Shown here: positions 6,495 through 15,047 of the stretch, piece after piece
How the letters are laid out: every line of letters begins with the position of its first letter
Numbering within the stretch: position 1 is the stretch's first letter
Assembly: GCA_035946615.1 (NCBI GenBank)
Contig: DASYZB010000132.1
Span: forward strand, 1-64,000
Reading direction: 5' to 3'
DNA from: Verrucomicrobiia bacterium
GTDB lineage: Bacteria > Verrucomicrobiota > Verrucomicrobiia > Limisphaerales > UBA8199
Length of the DNA: 64,000 nt
Position numbers and translations under genes: made by a program
The notes under the pieces: model-generated
Database searches by the model: none
What the model saw: the letters and a program-made list of their open reading frames with translations, nothing else
Told to the model about the DNA's origin: nothing

Positions 6495-7742
6495 CTAGGG
6501 CGGCCTCTGGCGCTGGTCTGCGGCATCAAGCGCTTCGAGGACTGCGGCCGTAATGGCTGAGGGGGTGATGCCGGTCATGCAACGCAAGTCGATTGGGCAG
6601 GAGCGGCGGAAACAGGGCGAACAAGGGGCCTGAGATGTAAGCAAGTGGTGGCGTGGCTCGCCCGGCAGGCCGGGGCCGGTCAGTTCGGGGGAGGTGCTTC
6701 CGAAAGGGACAACGACGGGTGTGTCCAAGGCGGCGGCGGCATGCATGGGACCGCTGTCGTTGGTGAGTAAAACCCGGCACAATTTGAGCACCGCCAGCAA
6801 TTCGCGCAGGGAGGTCTTTCCACTAAAATTAATGGCCTGACCGCCCGTTTGCCGGGTGATCTCCTCGCATAATTCAGCGTCCTGCGCATTCCCCAGCACC
6901 ACCCAAACCCGATTCGGGTCTCGGCGGGAGACCTCCCGGCCCACCGCAGCAAAGTTCTCCACCGGCCAGCGTTTAGCCGGTCCGTAAGCGGCCGAGGGGT
7001 TCAAGCCAAGCCACACCGGTTTTGATTTTGTTGCCATTGCGCCGGAGAGTTTGAGCCGAGCCGAAAGGAGCTTGCTCTCGACGGCTTCGACTTCACCGCG
7101 CAGCACCTCCAGCCGGGGAGAAAGGGGTTCAGGGGAAGCGCCCAGGGTGGCGGCCAAATGCAAGTAATCATGGATTTGGTGTGTGCCGGCCACCAGAGCC
7201 GGCGGCTCGGGAATTCTGGGCGGATTGAGCCGAATCAGTTCCTTCACTTCCCTGGCGGACCGCTTATGCATCGGGCGCCGGCCAAGCCGGGCGGGGACGC
7301 GCTCAGTGAGAAACCAGTTGCGCAGTCGATGTGCGTAACCGACCCGCCGGGGGATGCCAGCCAGCCACATTTCAAGGGCGGACCTGGGCGAATTAGGCAA
7401 CACCAGGGCAAGGTCAAAGGGGGCCTTTGCGTCGGACTGGAGGCGCCGGATGTTGGAAGCGACCGTCCAAGGAGTCGAGCCGCGTGGGGCTTCGAGGACC
7501 GCATCCAGGAGGGGCTGTGCGCGCCAAAGGGGGCCGAGGTGTTCGGGGGTGAGCAGGGTGATTTTGGCCTGGGGAAAGCGCTCGCGAATTCGCTGCAAGG
7601 CAGGCAGGGTCATCACGGCGTCCCCCAGCCAATTGACGCCACGCACCAGAACCCGGCAGGGGTCGGTTAGTGGGGAGGCCCTAACATGAACTGGATTACA
7701 CACGGAGGAAGAAGCATCGAGATTTCGTTGAACATTGAACAT
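6495..7742 (-). CDS. waaF: ADP-heptose:LPS heptosyltransferase II-like
   Basis: WaaF transfers the second heptose to the inner core of lipopolysaccharide at the cytosolic face of the inner membrane. The product (415 residues from ATG 7742) has the GT9 family pattern: R-G-V-N-W-L-G-D-A-V-M-T near residue 35, A-L-V-L-P-N-S near 110, G-L-N-P-S-A-A-Y-G-P-A-K-R-W-P mid-protein and N-D-S-G-P-M-H-A-A-A near the C-terminus. The first 30 residues are not conserved-looking, and the ATG lies in a low-complexity TTCAATG duplication, so a GTG at 7703 may be the true start. It is the last of three minus-strand envelope genes after lpxK and an acyltransferase. Confidence 0.85.
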   Translation of the reverse strand: MFNVQRNLDASSSVCNPVHVRASPLTDPCRVLVRGVNWLGDAVMTLPALQRIRERFPQAKITLLTPEHLGPLWRAQPLLDAVLEAPRGSTPWTVASNIRRLQSDAKAPFDLALVLPNSPRSALEMWLAGIPRRVGYAHRLRNWFLTERVPARLGRRPMHKRSAREVKELIRLNPPRIPEPPALVAGTHQIHDYLHLAATLGASPEPLSPRLEVLRGEVEAVESKLLSARLKLSGAMATKSKPVWLGLNPSAAYGPAKRWPVENFAAVGREVSRRDPNRVWVVLGNAQDAELCEEITRQTGGQAINFSGKTSLRELLAVLKLCRVLLTNDSGPMHAAAALDTPVVVPFGSTSPELTGPGLPGEPRHHLLTSQAPCSPCFRRSCPIDLRCMTGITPSAITAAVLEALDAADQRQRPP

Positions 7743-7790
7743 TGAATATCGAAGAGATTACAGGAGGACCGTGGTTCAATAAACCAATCA

Positions 7791-7925
7791 TGTGGGGGCA
7801 AGGTAAAGGGCCTCCTCTCCCCGGCCCTCTCCTCCAAGGGAGGAGAGGGGGGGCAGACTGCCAGTCAGCCCAACCGGCGGTACCGCCGCAAGCGCTTGTA
7901 CCGAGTTCGTCACTGGCCGTTGCAA
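7791..7925. repeat. dispersed intergenic repeat, copy 1
   Basis: About 135 bp shared with 14826-14962: AGGTAAAGGGCCTCCTCTCC, then CCGGCCCTCTCCTCC with an inverted GGAGGAGAG arm forming a hairpin, then AGTCAGCCCAACCGG, GGTACCGCCG and CAAGCGCTTGTA. Differences are small substitutions and short indels. It fills the gap between the waaF-like gene and the acyltransferase gene. Confidence 0.85.
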
Positions 7926-7940
7926 CATGGTGGCATCTGG

Positions 7941-8915
7941 TTAGGGGCGGCCTTGGGTTTCCACGTTCGCAGATTTAATGTCCTGACCAAGTGCCTGGGT
8001 TGCGGGGGGCTGGATGGAAGTCCCTGCCGCCTCGCCCTGGCCCTTGCTTTTCCACCGGTTATGGACCCAAAACCAGTTGGCCGGGTCCCGCCGTACGGCG
8101 GCTTCAAAGGCGCGGTTGACATCGAGCATAATGGCGCTGGGGGACCTGTGCTGGCCATTTTCGCGGGTGGAGATTTCAGCGCCTGCCTCGATGCGCCAGC
8201 GGGCCAGGCCGGTGCGGTAGCAGATGCCCGTGTAGAGAGAGCACTCGTAGCGCAGCGCGAAAATTGCCGGGGCAGGGGAAGTGGAACAATCACGCCCCAG
8301 GAACGGGAGACAGAGCCCGTTTCTGCCCGCGTGCTGGTCGGACAAAAGGCCCAGCAGCACTCCTGGCCGATGCATAAAGTTTCTCAACGCCGCCCCATCA
8401 AAGCGGCGCTCGAAGAAAAGGCAGCCCGAGCGCTCGCGCAAGGACTGCAGGAGTTGGTCCAGCGAGGGCAATTCCAGGCCACGGTAGGTTGTCGCGCACT
8501 GAAAGGCGGGCAGGAATTGCCCGAAGCGCGCGTATAACTCGAAATTGCCGAAGTGACCGATGGCGGCAACGACCCTCGAAGGAGCTGGTGAAGCGGCGCT
8601 ACCCGCCAGGGCCGGCGGGGGGATGAATTCAACATGCGGTCGCAGCTCTTCCATGGTCATGGCGGCGGTCTTGACCGCGCAGGCAAAGTTCTCTCCTATC
8701 CGGCGGAAGTTCTCGCGAGCCAGCGCGCGTATCTCCGCCTGTGATTTTTCCTGGAAGCACAGGGTTAGGTTCCGCAGGGCGACCCGCCGGTGCCGCGCAT
8801 CGAGCCAATAAACCAAAGCGCCCCCGGCGCCCCCCAAGCGGGCGACCCATTCCAGGGGCAGGCCCTGTATAAAGGCAACCAGCCCTCGGGCGATTAACGA
8901 AAGCAGCGCGTCCAT
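7941..8915 (-). CDS. lpxL: lipid A biosynthesis lauroyl/myristoyl acyltransferase
   Basis: Adds a secondary acyl chain to the lipid A precursor at the inner membrane. The 324-residue product starts at ATG 8915, 10 bp after the lpxK stop; the longer frame to 8993 would overlap lpxK. The family pattern is visible: an N-terminal membrane helix (L-I-A-R-G-L-V-A-F-I-Q-G-L), G-H-F-G-N-F-E near residue 120 in place of the usual HxxxxD/E catalytic box (H and E are both present), and Q-H-A-G-R-N-G near 195. The last 40 residues are a variable tail. Either LpxL or LpxM specificity is possible. Confidence 0.82.
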   Translation of the reverse strand: MDALLSLIARGLVAFIQGLPLEWVARLGGAGGALVYWLDARHRRVALRNLTLCFQEKSQAEIRALARENFRRIGENFACAVKTAAMTMEELRPHVEFIPPPALAGSAASPAPSRVVAAIGHFGNFELYARFGQFLPAFQCATTYRGLELPSLDQLLQSLRERSGCLFFERRFDGAALRNFMHRPGVLLGLLSDQHAGRNGLCLPFLGRDCSTSPAPAIFALRYECSLYTGICYRTGLARWRIEAGAEISTRENGQHRSPSAIMLDVNRAFEAAVRRDPANWFWVHNRWKSKGQGEAAGTSIQPPATQALGQDIKSANVETQGRP

Positions 8916-8925
8916 GGGGCTGTCC

Positions 8926-10095
8926 TTACCGGAAACAAATCTTGCGCACGCAATCCTGGAAATCATCGGCGCCGTGCAGGATTTTAATTTCAACGCGCAT
9001 GAAATAGATCGGCAGGTCGCGCCGGTCGATCTTTGGAAAACGGACTGCGTCTTTCTGTGTTGTGATAATGGCTTCGGCCTGGCGCTTTTTGCTTCGGTTA
9101 ATCACGTTGAGGATTTCCTGCTGGGTGAACCGGTGATGGTCGGCAAAGCGCCGCGAGAAGACCAGCTCACCCCCGAGCTGGACGAGGCTGCCTTCGAAGC
9201 TTTCGGGCTGGGCAATACCGCTCAAGGAGGCCACCTTGCGCCCGCGCAACAGGTCGAGTCCGCAGCGCTGGCCTGTAAAGACGTCTTCCAGGTAAAGCGG
9301 GTGATGAATGCACTCAATGATTCCGGCAGTCGGATTGACGGCAGCAATGCGCCGGCGCAGGGCGGCGGTGTTGCCATCGCTTTTGGTAATGAAAATCGTG
9401 CTGGCCCGGGCCAGGTGCGAGGGCGGTTCCCGCAGCGTGCCGCGCGGGAGCAGCCGCTCGTTGCCGAAGGGTTGCTGTCGATCGATGAGCACGATGTCCT
9501 GGCGGCGCCCGCGCAACTTCCAATATTGAAAGCCGTCGTCGAGCAGGAGCGTGTCGCAACCAAACTTTTCAATGGCATAGCGCCCGCTCTTGACCCGGTC
9601 CTTATCCACCAGCACAACGACATCTTTCAGGTTGGAAGCCAGCATGTACGGCTCGTCCCCGGCCATTTCCGAATCCAGCAGAAGGGATTTGCCGTCCGAA
9701 ACCACGCGCGGTGGGGTGGTATCGTCCCGGAGAAAGAGTTTGTTAACGAACCATTGGTGGATGGGGGTCGGCTTGGAGCGGTAGCCGCGCGAGAGGATAG
9801 CCACCGTGCGGCCCTGATCGCGCAGTTCGCGCGCAAATTTCTCCACAACCGGCGTCTTTCCCGTGCCACCCACGGTCAAATTGCCGATTGCAATGACCTG
9901 AACACCCAGCGTCGAGTCGCGTAAAATGCGCACGTTGTAGAGAAAACGCCGGGTTTTGACCGCCACTTGGAAGAGTTTGGAACAGCCGTACAGGGCGCAA
10001 CGCACGACGGCTTCTTTAAAGCCGCGCCGTTCTTCAAGAATGACCTCCAACAGAAAGGTCTCAATTGTTTCGATCCAGGGAAGCCTTTCGCGCAT
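8926..10095 (-). CDS. lpxK: tetraacyldisaccharide 4'-kinase
   Basis: LpxK phosphorylates the 4' position of the lipid A disaccharide, using ATP at the inner membrane. The product is 389 residues, close to the family norm plus a short N-terminal extension. The Walker A is G-N-L-T-V-G-G-T-G-K-T-P near residue 85, followed by L-S-R-G-Y-R-S-K, D-G-D/E-P-type region (A-G-D-E-P-Y-M-L-A) and the Walker-B-like L-L-L-D-D-G-F-Q-Y, all diagnostic. It heads the minus-strand run lpxK, acyltransferase, waaF-like gene. Confidence 0.93.
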   Translation of the reverse strand: MRERLPWIETIETFLLEVILEERRGFKEAVVRCALYGCSKLFQVAVKTRRFLYNVRILRDSTLGVQVIAIGNLTVGGTGKTPVVEKFARELRDQGRTVAILSRGYRSKPTPIHQWFVNKLFLRDDTTPPRVVSDGKSLLLDSEMAGDEPYMLASNLKDVVVLVDKDRVKSGRYAIEKFGCDTLLLDDGFQYWKLRGRRQDIVLIDRQQPFGNERLLPRGTLREPPSHLARASTIFITKSDGNTAALRRRIAAVNPTAGIIECIHHPLYLEDVFTGQRCGLDLLRGRKVASLSGIAQPESFEGSLVQLGGELVFSRRFADHHRFTQQEILNVINRSKKRQAEAIITTQKDAVRFPKIDRRDLPIYFMRVEIKILHGADDFQDCVRKICFR

Positions 10096-10137
10096 CTGCC
10101 CTCAGTTTGCCAAGCGGGCGCCCTCTGGGCAAGGAAC

Positions 10138-10172
10138 TCGTGGGAAGGTAAAGGGCCTCTTCTCTCCGGCTC
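10138..10172. repeat. dispersed intergenic repeat, partial copy
   Basis: GGAAGGTAAAGGGCCTCTTC and the following CTCCGG match the first 30 or so bases of the repeat at 7791 and 14826; the hairpin and the distal part are missing. It lies 43 bp upstream of lpxK in the gap towards the glutaredoxin gene. Confidence 0.6.
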
Positions 10173-10329
10173 TCAGCAGGTTCTGAGGTTCAGCGAGGTT
10201 GGGCTTTGACAAGTTTCCGACAAAGTTTCCGATAAAGGGAGATGAGATCGTTATTAAGATGCCCAAACTCCAACACGAATGGCTTGGACTTACGCCGGTT
10301 ATGTGGCAGTATAGGGTTGAATCTAAAAT

Positions 10330-10668
10330 ATGAGTAAACCAAATATAATCGCTTATCTGAAACCGAGCTGCGGCTGGAGCCAGGGTGTGCGGGCCGTGCT
10401 GCGCAAATACGACCTGCCGTTCGAGGACCGAGACATCATCAACGACCCGGCGCAGCGGCAGGAGATGATTGAAAAGAGCGGTCAGATGCTGAGCCCCTGC
10501 GTCGAGGTCAATGGGCGTATGCTGGCCGATATCAGCGGCGAAGAGGTGGAGGCCTATTTGATGAGCCAGGGCCTGGTCCAACCCAATGAGCGCTCCCCTG
10601 AAGCGCCTACCAACCAGCCTTGCGCGCACGAGATGCCCTCCGAGAGCCCGGTCACCCTCCGGCGTTAG
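10330..10668 (+). CDS. glutaredoxin family protein (CGWS type)
   Basis: A 112-residue thioredoxin-fold protein. The N-terminal strand I-I-A-Y-L-K-P-S leads to the active site C-G-W-S at residues 14-17, so only one cysteine is present in the motif, as in monothiol glutaredoxins that reduce glutathione mixed disulphides or carry Fe-S clusters. The cis-proline region is S-P-C-V-E-V-N-G and the C-terminal helix S-G-E-E-V-E-A-Y-L. The last 30 residues are a proline-rich tail outside the fold. It is a single gene with no operon partner. Confidence 0.85.
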   Translation: MSKPNIIAYLKPSCGWSQGVRAVLRKYDLPFEDRDIINDPAQRQEMIEKSGQMLSPCVEVNGRMLADISGEEVEAYLMSQGLVQPNERSPEAPTNQPCAHEMPSESPVTLRR

Positions 10669-10754
10669 CGGCGCGGTTTGCGGCGTCCTTCGACAAAAGA
10701 TTTCAAGATTTCAAACAGAATCTAACGAAGGGAACGAAGAGGGTCATTGCGGGG

Positions 10755-13700
10755 TCATTGCGCGAGTACGCGGTAGAAGCGCATGGCGTTGGTGGCACTC
10801 GAATCGGCGATCTGCATATTTGTGCCGTTGCCGTATCCGGTGCTGATGGTCTGCCAGGTCACGGGTGGCGCCAGGTTGGTTGTCTGTTCCACAATGTAAT
10901 AGATGCCCGGCTGGCTGGTGAAGCTCAGGCTGAAGTTGCTCCCGCTCAGACCACCAACGGAGACCGTCGGCGAAACCAACGGCAACACGGTAATGCCCAG
11001 ATTGGTCGAGACCCCACCGGGATTATCCGCGTTATAGGCTGTGAATGTAATGGTGTAGTCGCCGGGATTAGTCCAAATATGGGAATAACGCAGCTCACTT
11101 GCGTTCGTAAGAAACGACCCATCGCTAAAGAACCAGGCCACGCGGCTCGCCCAGCCAGTCACCAAGCCAGAGAGCAAATCACGGGCTGTCTGAACGACCG
11201 GAGACGGATAAACAACGGCGCTCACCGATAAGGGCCCTTTGATGTTTGCCGGCCAGACCTCATCGCAACCCATCGAGGGCGGATTGGTCCATGGCTCGCC
11301 GTCAATGTCTATGCCCGAGGTATTAGCCGCAGTGCCTGCGCCGCGGCAGGGCGAGGTGGTCGCCAGATGGATGCCGTCCATCAACTGGGGATCGGAGGAG
11401 ATATTGCTTGCGCCGCCCGAAAGAGGAAAGGAACAAGAGTAATAAAACACCGCTCCGTATGAGTCGGCGGGGAACCCTGAGAGGGGGCTACCGCCTTCCC
11501 AATTGCCGGACACTATGGAATTGGTAACGCTGGTGAAATTGCCATAAAGACCGCCTGCGCCGCCATACGTCTTGATGAAGTTGCCGCTGACTGTGCAGTG
11601 ATTCAACCCGCCCCCATTCTGCCATATACCGCCGCCCAGAGAGACCGCCCAGTTGCCAACCACGGCCGAGTTGACCAGCGCCGAAGCGTAAGCCCCGCCA
11701 CCGGACTGATTGCTTGTGTTGCGCAGCACGCGGCAGTTTTGGACCAGCCCCCCATACACCCCTCCGCCGCCGTAATTGGCAGCGTTGGTGCAGATGACGC
11801 ATTGCGTGAGAGTTGCTTGAGGCGAAGCCCAAACCCCCCCGCCGCTTTGCAAGGCGATTTGGTCGCCCGTGTTTCGAGTTGCGCCGCCTTCAAGTGTGAA
11901 CGCGTTGAGAATTGCGCCATCGGCAACCCAGGCGCAGCGGACCGCTCCGGGGCCATTGGTGGCAGGATCCCACGCCCCTTGAATCGTTGTGAATGCGCTC
12001 CCATTAACACTGCTGAGAGTCAGTGGTTGAGTCACTGCCACGCGGTTGGTTAAATCGCCCGCCATGACGCGGCCACCGCTTGCATAAAGCCCGTTAGTGA
12101 CCAGCACGAAATCACCCGCCCCGGCGGCATCGATGGCGTCCTGGATATTCGTCGCAGCAGTTGTCCAGTCTGAATATGGTGTCGTTGGATTTACCCCCGC
12201 CGCATCGGCGCAATGAACGACTACTTGGGCCACCACACTGGTCGCCATGCCGAAGGCGTTGCTGGCCACAACCTGGTAAGCCCCGGCATCACCCGGGCCA
12301 AATCCGTTCAGCGTGAGGTTTGGAGTCTGTGTCGAAGTAAAATGAGTTCCATCCACGAGGAGCCCGCCGTCTTTTAGCCAAGAGTAGGCAAACGGTCCCT
12401 GGCCGGCGACCACCGCCCCGCTGAAAACAAGCCCCAGGGGCGGCCCGGTAAGTTGCGGGGAGGCAGCCACGGTGACCAGAGGGACTGGCAGCCACTCATC
12501 ACAGCCCATCGAGGGCGGATTGGCCCAGGGCTGTCCGTCAATGTCGGTACCGCTGACCACGCTATTTGTTCCTGCGCCGATGCAGGGTGAAGCCGCTCCC
12601 AGATGTATGCCATCGGGCAGAAGCTGCGGGTCCGCGGCGATGTTGCCTGCACCCGAGGCGAGAGGCGTCGCGCAACAGAAGGCCAACGTGGAAAGGGAGT
12701 CGTAGTTCATCCCGCGGTTTCCGAACACGAGGCAATTAGTGAGTTTGGCCGAATAGACACCGGCTAAGCCATAACCAGTAAGCGTGACTGCCGAATTACT
12801 GGAAATCGTACAATTGACGGCTGTCCCAAGATAGACGGCCCCGCCACTGCTTTGGATAGCTGGGCTTTGGTTGTGTGTGACCGCGCAATTTCTGAGATTG
12901 CTGAATGCGGCTCCTCCCCCGCCCAGGTTGGCGAAATTGGCGTTCAAGAAACAATTGGTCAGATTACACGAATCGGCCCCACCGCCGGACCCTGGCGTCG
13001 AGTTGCTCGACAAAGTGCACTTTATCAACTTGGCCTGATACACTCCTCCTCCTCCTTTGGCTGCAGCATTCCCTGCCAAAACGCAATTGACCACTGTCGC
13101 GTTCGTGCTGGAAGCTCCCCAAGCCCCGCCACCATAGCCCTGCATATCGGATGAGCTGTTACCTACCCGAGTCGCCCCGCCTTCCAACGTAAAGCCGCTC
13201 AAGACGGCCCCATTGGTCAACCAGGCGCAGCGCACGGCCAGAGGGCCATTGGTCGTCGCAGGGTCCCATGCCCCTTGAATCATCGTCAACGTCGGGCCAT
13301 TCACACTTTCCACCAAGAGGGCTTTGTTGAGCGCGACGCGGTTGGTCAGGTCACCCCCAATCGCTCGGCCGCCGTTGGCATAAATGCCGTTGGTCACAAG
13401 CACAAGCTCTCCCGGCAAAGCAGCGTCGATCGCATCCTGGATATTCGTCGCGGCACTTGCCCAATCGAGGTAAGGAGCCGTTGGGGTCGAGTTGGCCGCA
13501 TCCACACAATGGATGACCAGTTGGGCCACGATGCTGGTGGTCATCCCAGATGCATTGCTCACTGCAACCTGGTAAGCGCCCGCGTCGTCCAAACTAATCC
13601 CGCTGGCCGCCAGATTTGTTGTGTGCGAGGCACTCCAATGCGCATCGTCCGCTATCGGCGCGCCATCTTTAGTCCACCAGCAGGTGAATGGCTCCTGGCC

Positions 13701-14717
13701 CGCTGCCACGACGGTGAGATTGAACCCTACCGGATAGCTGCTGAACTGGATTTGTGGAGCCATGGTAACCACCGGCTCAGACAGCCACTCATCGCAACCA
13801 ATCGACGGTGGGTTTGCCCAGGGTTGCCCGTCAATGTCCGTGCCGGTCACCACATTGGTGCCTGCGCCCCGGCAAGGAGAGGTGCTGGCCAGGTGGATGC
13901 CATCGGGCAGCAATTGCGGAGCAGTGGCGATGTTTCCAACTCCAGAGGGCAAGGGAGTGGTACAACAGAACGAAAGCCTTCCCCCCGAGTAATTGGCCGC
14001 TCCGCTGAAGCGGGGCATTGTATTGAAATAAACAATGCAGTTAGTCACCGCGCAGTTGAATGTCCCATACGCGAGATTGCTGACTATGGTGCAACTGGCC
14101 AAATTGCACAGGTAAGCGCTTCCTGAGCCAGGAGCCCAATTGCCTTGGAGAACTGAATTCCTTATGGTCCCCAGATAAACGCCTCCCCCATCGCTGGTCG
14201 CTGCATTCGATTGGATAATGCAATTAAGCACTAATGCGTTGGAAGAGGCGCACCAAATCCCGCCCCCGCTTTCAAGGGTAAAGACAGCCCCGCTCGCGCG
14301 GGTCGCACCGCCTTGCAGGGTAAAACCCGCCAGTGTCGCTCCATTCGTCATCCAGGCGCAGCGCACTGCCAGCGGCCCATTGGTCGTGGCTGGGTCCCAA
14401 GCCCCTTGTATCACGGTCAACCCCGGGCCGTTGACGCTTTGAACTGTCAATGCCTTGTCCAGGGTCACACGGTTGGTTAAATCCCCAGCCATCACCTTGC
14501 CGCCGGTGGCATAAATGCCGTTGGTGACCCAGATCAGGTCGCCCTCACTGGACGCATCGATTGCATCCTGAATATTTGTCGCCGCACTGCTCCAATCGGT
14601 AAAAGGAACAGTGGGATTCGAGCTGTTGAGGTCCACAAAGCGCACCGTGGCGGAGGCAGCCGCCAATGCGGTAAAGAGGATGATTGATGCTAAAAGCGCG
14701 GGACGTTTCATAATCAA
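10755..14717 (-). CDS. giant secreted triplicated beta-helix protein with PKD domain
   Basis: 1320 residues with a signal peptide at 1-24 (L-L-A-S-I-I-L-F-T-A-L-A-A-A). Three modules of about 390 residues follow. Each begins V-x-D-x-x-x-x-N-P-T-x-P-F/Y-x-D-W, continues A-T-N-I-Q-D-A-I-D-A and I-Q-G-A-W-D-P-A-T, then enters a right-handed parallel beta-helix with repeated G-G-G-V-Y and N-C-x-x-x-x-N-x-A, and closes with G-T-D-I-D-G-Q-P-W-x-N-P-P-S-x-G-C-D-E. Ig-like segments join modules 1-2 and 2-3. The C-terminus has a PKD-like domain (Y-S-H-I-W-T-N-P-G-D-Y-T-I-T-F) and ends with a domain closing F-Y-R-V-L. It is probably a surface or extracellular polysaccharide-binding or lyase-like protein; no catalytic residues are identified. 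Confidence 0.8.
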   Translation of the reverse strand: MIMKRPALLASIILFTALAAASATVRFVDLNSSNPTVPFTDWSSAATNIQDAIDASSEGDLIWVTNGIYATGGKVMAGDLTNRVTLDKALTVQSVNGPGLTVIQGAWDPATTNGPLAVRCAWMTNGATLAGFTLQGGATRASGAVFTLESGGGIWCASSNALVLNCIIQSNAATSDGGGVYLGTIRNSVLQGNWAPGSGSAYLCNLASCTIVSNLAYGTFNCAVTNCIVYFNTMPRFSGAANYSGGRLSFCCTTPLPSGVGNIATAPQLLPDGIHLASTSPCRGAGTNVVTGTDIDGQPWANPPSIGCDEWLSEPVVTMAPQIQFSSYPVGFNLTVVAAGQEPFTCWWTKDGAPIADDAHWSASHTTNLAASGISLDDAGAYQVAVSNASGMTTSIVAQLVIHCVDAANSTPTAPYLDWASAATNIQDAIDAALPGELVLVTNGIYANGGRAIGGDLTNRVALNKALLVESVNGPTLTMIQGAWDPATTNGPLAVRCAWLTNGAVLSGFTLEGGATRVGNSSSDMQGYGGGAWGASSTNATVVNCVLAGNAAAKGGGGVYQAKLIKCTLSSNSTPGSGGGADSCNLTNCFLNANFANLGGGGAAFSNLRNCAVTHNQSPAIQSSGGAVYLGTAVNCTISSNSAVTLTGYGLAGVYSAKLTNCLVFGNRGMNYDSLSTLAFCCATPLASGAGNIAADPQLLPDGIHLGAASPCIGAGTNSVVSGTDIDGQPWANPPSMGCDEWLPVPLVTVAASPQLTGPPLGLVFSGAVVAGQGPFAYSWLKDGGLLVDGTHFTSTQTPNLTLNGFGPGDAGAYQVVASNAFGMATSVVAQVVVHCADAAGVNPTTPYSDWTTAATNIQDAIDAAGAGDFVLVTNGLYASGGRVMAGDLTNRVAVTQPLTLSSVNGSAFTTIQGAWDPATNGPGAVRCAWVADGAILNAFTLEGGATRNTGDQIALQSGGGVWASPQATLTQCVICTNAANYGGGGVYGGLVQNCRVLRNTSNQSGGGAYASALVNSAVVGNWAVSLGGGIWQNGGGLNHCTVSGNFIKTYGGAGGLYGNFTSVTNSIVSGNWEGGSPLSGFPADSYGAVFYYSCSFPLSGGASNISSDPQLMDGIHLATTSPCRGAGTAANTSGIDIDGEPWTNPPSMGCDEVWPANIKGPLSVSAVVYPSPVVQTARDLLSGLVTGWASRVAWFFSDGSFLTNASELRYSHIWTNPGDYTITFTAYNADNPGGVSTNLGITVLPLVSPTVSVGGLSGSNFSLSFTSQPGIYYIVEQTTNLAPPVTWQTISTGYGNGTNMQIADSSATNAMRFYRVLAQ

Positions 14718-14825
14718 TGTTGCCTTGCCTTAATCCAGGATGACGCCCGAAATAGCGTATTGTTCCGAAAGTGTCAAGGAAATTCAAACGGGATTTCAAC
14801 GGGTGAGGCTTCTCAAATTCTGGGC

Positions 14826-14962
14826 GTGGGGGGAAGGTAAAGGGCCTCCTCTCCCCGGCCCTCTCCTCCAAGAAGGGAGGAGAGGGAGGCCGACCGTCAG
14901 TCAGCCCAACCGGTGGTACCGCCGCCGCAAGCGCTTGTAATGACTTTGTCACTGCCCGTGGC
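14826..14962. repeat. dispersed intergenic repeat, copy 2
   Basis: About 137 bp matching 7791-7925 in the same orientation, including the hairpin CTCTCCTCC / GGAGGAGAG and the terminal CAAGCGCTTGTA block. It accounts for most of the 330-bp gap 14718-15047 between the beta-helix gene and the UbiB-like gene; I see nothing else in that gap. Confidence 0.85.
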
Positions 14963-15047
14963 AATCACGGGTATTCACCCCCTTGAGTCTGGAGTGCGAA
15001 CAACTACGGTATTTTATGTTCTGTACTGGATTAAGCAGGAGAGCCCA

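Noticed and set aside
10102-10629. 175-codon minus-strand frame over the glutaredoxin gene
   Set aside because: The plus strand encodes a complete glutaredoxin fold with its active site; the minus frame runs through the repeat fragment.
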